From an uncultured Acidimicrobiales bacterium (GTDB lineage Bacteria > Actinomycetota > Acidimicrobiia > Acidimicrobiales > SHLQ01): a stretch of DNA of 32,658 nt. The position numbers were made by a program, and so were the translations under genes. Of the stretch, positions 1-6,396 are shown piece by piece (the stretch's first letter is position 1; each line of letters opens with the position of its first letter). The notes beneath the pieces are model-generated. The model worked only from the letters and a program-made list of their open reading frames with translations, did not search any database and had not been told where the DNA came from. Where the stretch lies: NCBI GenBank assembly GCA_905479685.1, contig CAJQNJ010000119.1:1-32658 (forward strand), read 5' to 3'.

Positions 1-13
1 GCTCTTCCGATCT
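1..13. other. Illumina adapter remnant
   Basis: The first 13 bases, GCTCTTCCGATCT, are identical to the 3' end shared by both Illumina TruSeq adapters. The match begins at base 1 and covers exactly the shared part. This is almost certainly untrimmed adapter at a contig end. An in-frame TAG at 13-15 straddles the junction and should not be read as a real stop upstream of the first gene. Confidence 0.93.
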
Positions 14-15
14 AG

Positions 16-324
16 GCCGTTGCCGAGTCCCTACCGTTCGAGGTTTCGGCAGTGGTCAGTCACGCCGACGTCGGGACCGTGATCGGTTGGGTCCTCGAGT
101 GGTTCGACCAGCTCGGCCTGAGCAGCGACTTTGGTGAAGAACTCGGTGGCGACTGGGTGGTAGAAGAGCGCGTTGTCGCCGACGAGGTTGGTGCAGCCGA
201 ATACGCTGTCGCGAAATCTCTTACCAGCGGATCGGATCTGGACCCCGTGCACGTCACCGTGATCGTGGATTCGTTCGTGCGCTACCTCCGCGACATCGGA
301 GCCATCGGAGATGAGGTATTGTAG
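16..324 (+). CDS. hypothetical protein, 5' truncated at contig end
   Basis: Open frame of about 102 codons ending in TAG at 322-324, beginning right after the adapter remnant, so the true start is probably lost. Codon positions support the plus strand: first positions are strongly G-rich and third positions GC-rich, whereas a reading frame on the other strand over the same bases (31-357) looks like its mirror. The product is acidic and probably mostly helical, with no signal peptide or membrane segment. I do not recognise a family. A GTG at 52 could start a shorter form of 90 residues, but the codons upstream of it look equally coding. The gene could also be a fragment of something larger to the left. 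Confidence 0.4.
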   Translation, partial: AVAESLPFEVSAVVSHADVGTVIGWVLEWFDQLGLSSDFGEELGGDWVVEERVVADEVGAAEYAVAKSLTSGSDLDPVHVTVIVDSFVRYLRDIGAIGDEVL

Positions 325-504
325 GAATACCGAGAGAAAGGGGGTGGTCCACATCAATACTGATTTTGGAACCTTGGAGGTGTCTGACCGTTAGGTCGGG
401 CCCGCTGGACCATATGGCGAGACGTTGACTCGCTGTCCGCTCTGCAGACAGTGTCAGGCACCGCCGAACTCGAACCGTCGGACGTTGTTCCACCCGGCCG
501 CTGT

Positions 505-529
505 ATGTCAGATCTACATGGTCTGACAT
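505..529. repeat. 8-bp inverted repeat, possible operator or hairpin
   Basis: ATGTCAGA at 505-512 is perfectly repeated in inverted orientation as TCTGACAT at 522-529, with a 9-base spacer. A dyad of this size in an intergenic stretch fits a dimeric regulator site or a small RNA hairpin. There is no T-run after it, so an intrinsic terminator is unlikely. Confidence 0.45.
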
Positions 530-570
530 GTCGCAAGGTCGTTCGGTTCTCCAGCGAATACGAAGTACGG

Positions 571-600
571 CGAGGGAGGATCCAATTGGGTCCTCCCTCG
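571..600 (+). other. strong 10-bp stem, hairpin-like palindrome
   Basis: CGAGGGAGGA (571-580) pairs perfectly with TCCTCCCTCG (591-600). The 10-base middle contains CCAATTGG, itself a palindrome, so nearly the whole 30 bases are self-complementary. In RNA this would be a very stable stem lying 30 bases upstream of the start of the 64-residue CDS at 631. No U-tract follows. It could be a terminator of the upstream transcript, a leader structure, or a DNA-binding site. Confidence 0.55.
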
Positions 601-630
601 TTCGCGTGTGTGACCTCTAGGATTTCTGGA

Positions 631-825
631 ATGGATCGTCCCAAGGAATTTGCCGAACATCGCTTCATCGGCGACAAGCGAACCCAGGTCGTGTACGACC
701 TCGATGCTCCAACCCGGGATGATTCGGTCATCGCCGAGTTGGTTGCGAGCCAAAATGTGGCGACGTTCGGTCCTGACACGTTGCCCGAGGCTCACAACCG
801 CGGCTATCGACTGCGATCGGCCTAG
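631..825 (+). CDS. small conserved-looking hypothetical protein (64 aa)
   Basis: ATG at 631 to TAG at 823-825. The protein begins MDRPKEFAEHRFIGDKRTQ and ends in a basic segment (HNRGYRLRSA). It is soluble, charged and has no signal peptide. From memory it resembles short actinobacterial hypotheticals sharing an HRFIGDKRTQ-type stretch near the N-terminus and an FGPDTLxEAxNRGYR-type C-terminus; this is recall, not a search result. Function unknown. The open frame extends further upstream, but codon choice becomes unlike coding before 631 and the upstream part crosses the palindrome at 571-600, so ATG 631 is preferred. The hydrolase-like gene starts 10 bases after its stop, so the two are probably co-transcribed. 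Confidence 0.62.
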   Translation: MDRPKEFAEHRFIGDKRTQVVYDLDAPTRDDSVIAELVASQNVATFGPDTLPEAHNRGYRLRSA

Positions 826-835
826 GTCGGCGGCC

Positions 836-1609
836 GTGCAGGTCACCATCAAGGGGTCTGCGGGGGACCTCGAAGGCTGGCTGGCACAGCCGGAGCGCGT
901 GCCAGGAAATGGTCGTCCGGGCCTCGTGATCGTGCCTGGCTTTCCGACCGACAGCGGCGGCGGCGCGAACTCGTTTCGGACGCTTCCAGACTTGGCCGAT
1001 CGAATCGCCGACCACGCGCGAATGGTCGCGTTGGCGTTCGCGTTTCGAGGATTGGCCGGCAGTGAAGGACATTTCTCGCTCGACGGTTGGCGTCGAGACC
1101 TCCACTCCGCAATCGATTATGTACGCAAGGTCGATGGCTTCGATGGTTCGCTGTGGCTGTTGGGGTTTGGCACTGGTGGAGCGGTGTCGGTGGACGTCGC
1201 TGCGACCGATGGAAACATTGCCGGGCTCGTCTGTGTCGCTGCCCCGGCCGACTTCCAAGACTGGGCTTCTCGTCCTCGCGAGCTTCTCTCGCATGCTCGA
1301 CGGTGTGGAGCAATCAGTGATCCGGACTTTCCGTCCGATTTTGGTCGTTGGGCCAAAGAGCTCCAAGGTGTTTCCACTGTGGCCTCGGCACAACGCCTGG
1401 CCGCCGCCGGAACGGCGATGATGGTGCTGCACGGGAGCAACGACAACGCGGTGCCCTCACTCGACGCACGAGCGATCGCCGATGCGCACGGCCACGCTGA
1501 TCTTCGAATTCTCGAAGGGGCGCGGCATCATCTTCGACATGACCCGCGTGCGATCGCCACGGCGATTGGATTTCTCGACCGCAGAGGACGGCCCGCCACT
1601 TTGGGCTGA
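836..1609 (+). CDS. alpha/beta-hydrolase-like protein without the nucleophile Ser
   Basis: Cytoplasmic protein of 257 residues with an alpha/beta-hydrolase layout: an early strand LVIVPGFP (about 30-37, oxyanion region), a nucleophile-elbow segment LLGFGTGG (108-115), an acid loop GSNDNAVP (200-207) with Asp203, and a late His pair (231-232). The usual G-x-S-x-G elbow reads G110-F-G112-T-G114, so the serine position is glycine. Thr113 is adjacent but out of register. Either the protein is not a classical serine hydrolase or it uses another residue; I have the impression that this GFGTGG form recurs in an actinobacterial subfamily. Start GTG 836 is chosen because the longer frame runs through the preceding gene in another register. 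Substrate unknown. It converges on the BY-kinase gene. Confidence 0.72.
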   Translation: MQVTIKGSAGDLEGWLAQPERVPGNGRPGLVIVPGFPTDSGGGANSFRTLPDLADRIADHARMVALAFAFRGLAGSEGHFSLDGWRRDLHSAIDYVRKVDGFDGSLWLLGFGTGGAVSVDVAATDGNIAGLVCVAAPADFQDWASRPRELLSHARRCGAISDPDFPSDFGRWAKELQGVSTVASAQRLAAAGTAMMVLHGSNDNAVPSLDARAIADAHGHADLRILEGARHHLRHDPRAIATAIGFLDRRGRPATLG

Positions 1610-1634
1610 TGCTCACCTAGCCGAGTGAATCGTG

Positions 1635-3179
1635 TCACCGGCGTCCGGATCCGTACGCGTAGCTGCCTTGGCTCTCCTCTGCTCCATTCAGCACCGCTCC
1701 GAATGGCCGCGCCTGTGCACGTGCGAGTAGTTCCATTGCGCGCTCGACCTCGAGCGTGTTCGTCTGGCCGCGCATGGCGACCAACAGCGTTGCGTCGGCG
1801 ATTCGAGCAAGGGGGAGCGTGTCTGCCACGGGTCGAAGGGGTGGCGAATCGATGATCACGAGGTCGTAGGCGTAGGCCAGCTTCTGGATGAACTCATACG
1901 CTTCCACCGAACGAAGCAACTCCGCGGGTGGCGATCCGCTCGAACCTGCCGGAATTACTGATATCAGGCCTTCGTTCGAGGCTTGCTCAGTAACAATTTC
2001 AGCGTTCCCGATCCTGGCGAGTTGGTTGGCGAAGCCGTTCTTATTGGCGATGGAGAAGATCTCGTGCTGGGTGGGGTTGTGGAAGTCCGCATCGATCACG
2101 ACGACGCTCGAGCCAGATCTTGCGAATGCAACCGCGAGGTGCGCGGCTACGGTCGATTTTCCCTCCGATGAATTGGCGCTCGTCACCAGAATCGAACGAA
2201 GCTCGGAGTCTGAGGCTTGGCCCAATTCGATCGCAGAGCGAAGCGTTCGGAAGGCTTCCGTGAATGCCCCTGTTCTGGAGGTGATGAGTTTCGCCTCGGA
2301 TTTCGTTCCGAATCGCGTCTTGTGAGGCGCGGGGATGAGGCCCAGAACTGGGACACCGTCGGTGGCATGCTCGAGGTTGTCCTTGGTCAGAATCGTGTCA
2401 TCAAGTGTTTCGAGAATCAGAGCGACACCAACCCCGAGGATCAACCCGGCGACCACTGCCAGGCTCATGTTTCGAATCCACGATGGGGAGTAGGGCGATG
2501 GCGGCGGTTCGGCTGCTCGAAGGATCGCGACTGATGCGCTGCTGTTGAGCTGGCTGAGCACATCGATCTCGTTCAGCTGTGCTCGAAGCCGTACTTCCTC
2601 AGCATCGAGTGAGCTGATCTGGATCTGCAAGCTCGAGGTGTCTTGGCTCGTCTCCAGTGCTCGCTCGAGCTCCAGTCGACTCGTGCTGATGATTGCCAGT
2701 CTTTCGTTGATCACATCTACTGCAGCGATGAACCGCTCACCAGATGCAAGCGATCGCTCCCTGACGTAGGCGCTGGCGAACGTGTTTGCGATGTCCGCGG
2801 CACGCTGAGGATCTGGGTCGACTGCCGTGAACGTGAGCGTGTCCGAGGTCGACGCAGCGCCAACCGTTGCCGAAACCTCTGTCGTGAAGGAGCTGGTTGC
2901 TTCTACGGTGACTCGATCACTCTTTGCGAACTCGACCTCGTTCTCGAGGTTTCGGCTTCGAACGTTGCTCGACAGGTTTGTGTTCTCGTCGATGATGCTC
3001 GAGCTACTAGGGGCGTCGACTCGAACGCGAGCCTCGGCTCGATACTGTGGCGTCTGGAGGGCCGAAACAGCGACGGAGGCTCCCAAAGCGAGAAGAGTGA
3101 GTGAAGCAATGATCCAGATACGACGTCGTCCTATGTCGAGGTAGTCGCTCAGGTGCAGCTCGGCCACGGGCTCAGCCAT
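1635..3179 (-). CDS. Wzz/BY-kinase, polysaccharide co-polymerase (copy 1)
   Basis: Inner-membrane protein of 514 residues that combines a Wzz chain-length domain with a cytoplasmic tyrosine-kinase domain, as in actinobacterial CpsC/CpsD fusions. Visible parts: TM1 about 21-41, an extracytoplasmic coiled-coil-rich region with Ser-rich stretches (about 55-230), a Pro-rich turn before TM2 (about 237-257), Walker A ANSSEGKS (335-342), Walker A' VIDADFHNP (361-369) and Walker B VIIDSPP (441-447). The tail carries only two tyrosines, Tyr507 and Tyr509, in a YAY motif rather than the Tyr cluster of Gram-negative kinases. The family controls chain length and assembly by cycling phosphorylation. It is the last gene of the minus-strand run beginning at 6221, separated from the WecG gene by 111 bases. 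Confidence 0.92.
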   Translation of the reverse strand: MAEPVAELHLSDYLDIGRRRIWIIASLTLLALGASVAVSALQTPQYRAEARVRVDAPSSSSIIDENTNLSSNVRSRNLENEVEFAKSDRVTVEATSSFTTEVSATVGAASTSDTLTFTAVDPDPQRAADIANTFASAYVRERSLASGERFIAAVDVINERLAIISTSRLELERALETSQDTSSLQIQISSLDAEEVRLRAQLNEIDVLSQLNSSASVAILRAAEPPPSPYSPSWIRNMSLAVVAGLILGVGVALILETLDDTILTKDNLEHATDGVPVLGLIPAPHKTRFGTKSEAKLITSRTGAFTEAFRTLRSAIELGQASDSELRSILVTSANSSEGKSTVAAHLAVAFARSGSSVVVIDADFHNPTQHEIFSIANKNGFANQLARIGNAEIVTEQASNEGLISVIPAGSSGSPPAELLRSVEAYEFIQKLAYAYDLVIIDSPPLRPVADTLPLARIADATLLVAMRGQTNTLEVERAMELLARAQARPFGAVLNGAEESQGSYAYGSGRR

Positions 3180-3290
3180 CGAGTTCTCTCAGATCTGGTT
3201 GGGCCGCGAGTTGGCGGACGGGCGCACACAATCCTAGTTCCGACAGGGGGCGATATCGGTAATTCGTACGTCGACCCATCGAGCGCGGCG

Positions 3291-4058
3291 TCAGCGCAAT
3301 CGCTTTCGAGCGACTGCTTTCGCGAGCTCGAAGCAGTACTGGGAGTTCGTCACCAGATAGCGCTTGAACAATCGCTTGGGCTCGAGGCTCAGACGCCATA
3401 ACCACTCCAACCCGTACTTCTGCATCACGGGAGGGGGCTTCTTGAGTTGGCCAGCGTGATAGTCGAATGCGGCCCCGACTGCCATCATTGCGGCGTTGAC
3501 CGAACCCTTGTGGGCTCCGACCCATTTCTCTTGACGGGGACATCCGCGACCGACGAGCACGACGCCAGCACCTGAGTTGTTGATGCGTTCGATGTCGGCT
3601 GCGTCTTCTTCTTCTGTGGCGTCGCGGAATCGGTCGGGCTGCACATCGGAGATCACTGCGTGGGGCCATTCGTCGAGCACCGCATCGACAAATGCTTCGC
3701 AGGTTTCTGCCGTCGATCCGAAGAGGTAGATTCCGACGCCTGCGTCAGCGGCTGCTCCGCAGACCTTCCACGTCAGGTCTGGTCCGTAGACACGGTCGTT
3801 TAGACCCGAGTCGTGGAGGATGTTCATCGCCCAACGAACAGGTTGGCCGTCTGGAGTGACGAGATCGAGGTTGTTGACGACCTCACGAAATGACGGGTCG
3901 TGGACTGCTTCCATCAGGCCATGCGTGGCGAGCGCGCTCATCGCAAAGCTCTGTTTGGCCGTTCCAGCTTCGATGATCCGAACGGTCGCGTCTTCATAGT
4001 CGGTGACCGAGAGGCCCACGCCGAACACGTCGACCTTTGGTGGACCGGTCGAGAGCAT
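3291..4058 (-). CDS. WecG/TagA/CpsF family glycosyltransferase
   Basis: 255-residue glycosyltransferase (GT26 family), which transfers a sugar such as N-acetylmannosamine or its uronic acid to an undecaprenyl-linked acceptor. Family hallmarks are visible: VTPDGQPVRW (67-76) with the conserved Asp70, RVYGPDL (89-95), an FGS loop (113-115), GRGCPRQEKW (170-179), and GAAFDYHAG (195-203) before a Lys/Pro-rich stretch. The chosen ATG at 4058 overlaps the stop of the upstream epimerase by one base (TGATG), which suggests translational coupling; an in-frame start at 4085 would add nine residues but lies well inside the upstream gene. Peripheral membrane location is expected from the basic C-terminal region. 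The acceptor and sugar cannot be told from sequence alone. Confidence 0.9.
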   Translation of the reverse strand: MLSTGPPKVDVFGVGLSVTDYEDATVRIIEAGTAKQSFAMSALATHGLMEAVHDPSFREVVNNLDLVTPDGQPVRWAMNILHDSGLNDRVYGPDLTWKVCGAAADAGVGIYLFGSTAETCEAFVDAVLDEWPHAVISDVQPDRFRDATEEEDAADIERINNSGAGVVLVGRGCPRQEKWVGAHKGSVNAAMMAVGAAFDYHAGQLKKPPPVMQKYGLEWLWRLSLEPKRLFKRYLVTNSQYCFELAKAVARKRLR

Positions 4059-5140
4059 CAGGCGGTGGTCTCTTCGGAGAGCCATCGCTCAGCCATCTTG
4101 TCGTGGATCTCACCCATGATGGCTTTCAGATCGTAGGTGAACTTCCACTCTGGGTAGTGATTCTGGAAACGACGGACATCGCTGACGTACCAGATGTGAT
4201 CGCCGATGCGGTTCTCGTCGGAGTATGTCCATTCGAGTTTCTTCCCCGACAGCTCCTCGGACATCTCTATGGCCTCGAGCATGGAACAGTTGATGGCTCG
4301 ACCACCGCCGATGTTGTACACCTCAGCCACGCGCGGAGCCCGGTAGAAGTGATCGAATGCGCTGATCAGGTCTGAGGCATGAATGTTGTCTCGTACCTGC
4401 TTCGCTTTGTATCCAAAGATCGTGTACGGACGCCCAATGACCGTGCATTTGACGAGATACGCGAGAAAGCCATGCAGCTCGGCGCCCGAATGGTCTGGTC
4501 CGGTGAGGCATCCTCCGCGGAACGCTGCGGTCTTCATGTCGAAGTACCGGCCGTACTCTTGGACCAAGGCATCGGCGGCAAGCTTGGATGCGCCGAACAG
4601 ACTGTGCGTGGATTGATCGACCGACATCTCCTCGGGGATGCCGTGTTCTGCCCAGGGATGTGCTGGATCGAGCTCCCAGCGTGTCTCCAACTCGATCAGA
4701 GGCAGATGGTTCGGTGTGTCGCCATACACCTTGTTCGTCGACGTGAAGATGAACACCGCATCAGGGGCATGCTGACGCGTGGCCTCGAGCAAATTCAAGG
4801 TGCCCGTTGCGTTCACGCTGAAGTCGGTGTGCGGGTCGCGCGCAGCCCAGTCGTGTGAAGGTTGTGCGGCGGTGTGCACGATCAAGGAAATGTCGGTTCC
4901 GTATGTCCTGAAGAGTGCATCGATTGCATCGTTGTCACGGATGTCTGCGTGGACATGGCGATAGTTGTCGAATCGAGCGGTGAGGTCGTTCACAACCCAA
5001 TCCGTCGACGCTTCGGGCCCGAAGAACTCTTGGCGCATGTTGTTGTCGACGCCGACGATGACATCGGCTTCCGCCGCGAAGTGAGTCACGGCTTGTGAGC
5101 CGATGAGGCCACCCGAGCCGGTAACGATGATCACGGACAT
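4058..5140 (-). CDS. NAD-dependent epimerase, CDP-tyvelose-epimerase type
   Basis: Extended short-chain dehydrogenase of 360 residues. The Rossmann motif GSGGLIG is at 8-14 and the Asp that binds NAD ribose at about 32. [12 protein letters not shown] (133-144) is characteristic of CDP-paratose 2-epimerase (tyvelose epimerase) relatives. The active-site segment reads SLFGASK (180-186): Lys186 is present, but the usual Tyr is Phe182. I recall Phe here in a set of close relatives, so this may be a subfamily trait. The start at ATG 5140 has a good ribosome site (AGGGAG) about ten bases upstream; the frame is open further up but there overlaps the preceding gene. Role: converting a nucleotide sugar for the repeat unit. 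The exact substrate is not determinable here. Confidence 0.87.
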   Translation of the reverse strand: MSVIIVTGSGGLIGSQAVTHFAAEADVIVGVDNNMRQEFFGPEASTDWVVNDLTARFDNYRHVHADIRDNDAIDALFRTYGTDISLIVHTAAQPSHDWAARDPHTDFSVNATGTLNLLEATRQHAPDAVFIFTSTNKVYGDTPNHLPLIELETRWELDPAHPWAEHGIPEEMSVDQSTHSLFGASKLAADALVQEYGRYFDMKTAAFRGGCLTGPDHSGAELHGFLAYLVKCTVIGRPYTIFGYKAKQVRDNIHASDLISAFDHFYRAPRVAEVYNIGGGRAINCSMLEAIEMSEELSGKKLEWTYSDENRIGDHIWYVSDVRRFQNHYPEWKFTYDLKAIMGEIHDKMAERWLSEETTA

Positions 5141-5165
5141 GGTGGAGAGCTCCCTAGTTGCGCCA

Positions 5166-6221
5166 CTAAAACTGTAGTGGGGGTTCAGAGAACCGCAATA
5201 ATTCGTACAACCTAATGTGCTCTTTCGCGATGACCTGTACATCGAAGGGTTCGAGGTCGGGTAGCCCGCGCTCGGCGTCGAGCCACCGATCCAGCGCATC
5301 CATGTCGAACGTTGACACATCCTCTGGCACAGCGAAGACCCATTCTTCGCCCACAGCCTCTCGAAGATCGTCGGCCTGTGGCCCTTCATTCAGCACGATC
5401 GGTAGACCTCGGGGCAACGCGTAGAACGGGCCGCCAGAGTTGAACGTGTTGCGCTGCAATGAGACGAGCGCTGTCGAACTGGCGAGGACCGGCTTGAGGG
5501 CTTCGTCGTCGGCAAACCCGGGACGTATGGTGAGCCAACTCCGTTGGCTGGCGAGCGTTTGTAACTCCTCCAGTAGGTGACGATCACCAACGCCGCCAAC
5601 GACGAGAACTGGGTGCCGGTTCGTTCCGTCGTCGAGGGCGGTGACGAACTCGAGGATCCGGTGATACGGGTGAATCTGCCCAAGGATCACGAGTAGGTCA
5701 CGGTCTCGGGCTGGTGCAAGTTCGATTGGGACTTCGGGAGGGTGTGTTGGGTGCGGGATGGTCACCACCATCGAGTCGTCTGCGATCGCGCCATCCTTTC
5801 GCAGCACCTGCTCGTGACCCGGCACCAGGATGATCGTGGCGCGTGCGAGACGCTGAACCGAGCGCCGAAAAGCAGCGTCGATTGCATTCGATGTGCCATG
5901 TGGGGCGCGATTGTGGGCGGTCAACACGATCGTGTGCCTGCGGAGCCGAAAGGCGCCCACGAGCAACGCGGCCCGCACGTGCTTGAGCGCGGATGCTACG
6001 GGACTCGCGCCGCGGGATACGTGCTCAGGCCACTGGATGTGCACGATCTGATCTGGCGTTCTGAGCACGGTCGTGAGCGTCAGCGGTTCGACCGTCCATC
6101 CTTGATCCTCGATCGCTCCAACGACATCGCGAATGTATGGGCTGTTGGTTTGCTGAGGGGTAACCGACCAGAGGACGCGGCGTGTCGGCACTCGTTGACG
6201 GGCTGGATCCAGAGGAGGCAT
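5166..6221 (-). CDS. GT-B fold glycosyltransferase
   Basis: 351-residue cytoplasmic glycosyltransferase with a two-domain GT-B look. The N-terminal half has VHIQWPEH (60-67) and TAHNRAPH (101-108), typical of GumK-like and related mannosyl/glucuronosyl transferases; the C-terminal half has [16 protein letters not shown] (261-276), which replaces the usual GT4 nucleotide-sugar motif. No membrane segment. It is the first gene of a four-gene minus-strand operon and leaves only 25 bases before the epimerase. The ATG at 6221 has a G-run immediately upstream with almost no spacing, so a slightly internal start (for example GTG at codon 11) is possible. Donor and acceptor are unknown. Confidence 0.82.
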   Translation of the reverse strand: MPPLDPARQRVPTRRVLWSVTPQQTNSPYIRDVVGAIEDQGWTVEPLTLTTVLRTPDQIVHIQWPEHVSRGASPVASALKHVRAALLVGAFRLRRHTIVLTAHNRAPHGTSNAIDAAFRRSVQRLARATIILVPGHEQVLRKDGAIADDSMVVTIPHPTHPPEVPIELAPARDRDLLVILGQIHPYHRILEFVTALDDGTNRHPVLVVGGVGDRHLLEELQTLASQRSWLTIRPGFADDEALKPVLASSTALVSLQRNTFNSGGPFYALPRGLPIVLNEGPQADDLREAVGEEWVFAVPEDVSTFDMDALDRWLDAERGLPDLEPFDVQVIAKEHIRLYELLRFSEPPLQF

Positions 6222-6280
6222 CCCCCCTATTGAGCCACATCGGACAACAGGGCCGTGGGATTTCCGATGGTGGACTGTGA

Positions 6281-6380
6281 CGAACGTAACAATGCTGCAA
6301 TACGATGACGGACTTTCACGGCCTGCCTATAGTTCGACAGGGAAAATCGAGATCCCAATGTGTCGTTTTCGTTACGAACG
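6281..6380. promoter_or_regulatory. divergent control region with repeated GTTACG motif
   Basis: The gap between the glycosyltransferase start (6221) and the beta-helix start (6397) holds two related 10-mers: CGAACGTAAC at 6281-6290, whose reverse complement is GTTACGTTCG, and GTTACGAACG at 6371-6380. They agree at 8 of 10 positions when turned to the same orientation and face the two divergent genes. A shared regulator is possible but unproven. A TATAGT hexamer lies between them at 6328-6333. Confidence 0.3.
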
Positions 6381-6384
6381 GTGC

Positions 6385-6390
6385 TATAAC
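6385..6390 (+). promoter_or_regulatory. candidate -10 box (TATAAC), leaderless start
   Basis: TATAAC lies six bases before the GTG at 6397. Transcription would begin about seven bases after the box, which falls on the GTG itself, so the mRNA may be leaderless. Leaderless transcripts are common in Actinobacteria. No clear -35 box is seen, and no Shine-Dalgarno sequence precedes the GTG, which agrees with this reading. Confidence 0.4.
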
Positions 6391-6396
6391 CCTTCT

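Larger units (their letters stand above)
325..630. other. gene-free stretch with two inverted repeats
   Basis: About 306 bases between the truncated first gene and the small CDS at 631. I found no convincing ORF and no tRNA-like cloverleaf. It holds two separate inverted repeats (505-529 and 571-600), listed on their own. It may carry the promoter and leader of the downstream gene, but no clear -10/-35 pair could be picked out. Confidence 0.5.

Noticed and set aside
31-357. Minus-strand reading frame of 108 codons opposite the first gene
   Set aside because: It mirrors the plus-strand frame codon for codon; the plus strand has the G-rich first positions expected of real coding, and the minus-strand product is His/Cys-rich without family resemblance.
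451-500. tRNA-like T-arm (GGTTCGAGTTC on the minus strand)
   Set aside because: The stem around it does not pair (G-C then mismatch), and no acceptor, D or anticodon arms could be built.
6277-6396. 40-residue N-terminal extension of the first beta-helix gene
   Set aside because: It crosses the TATAAC box and the repeated motif and would place the signal anchor after an odd Cys-rich stretch.
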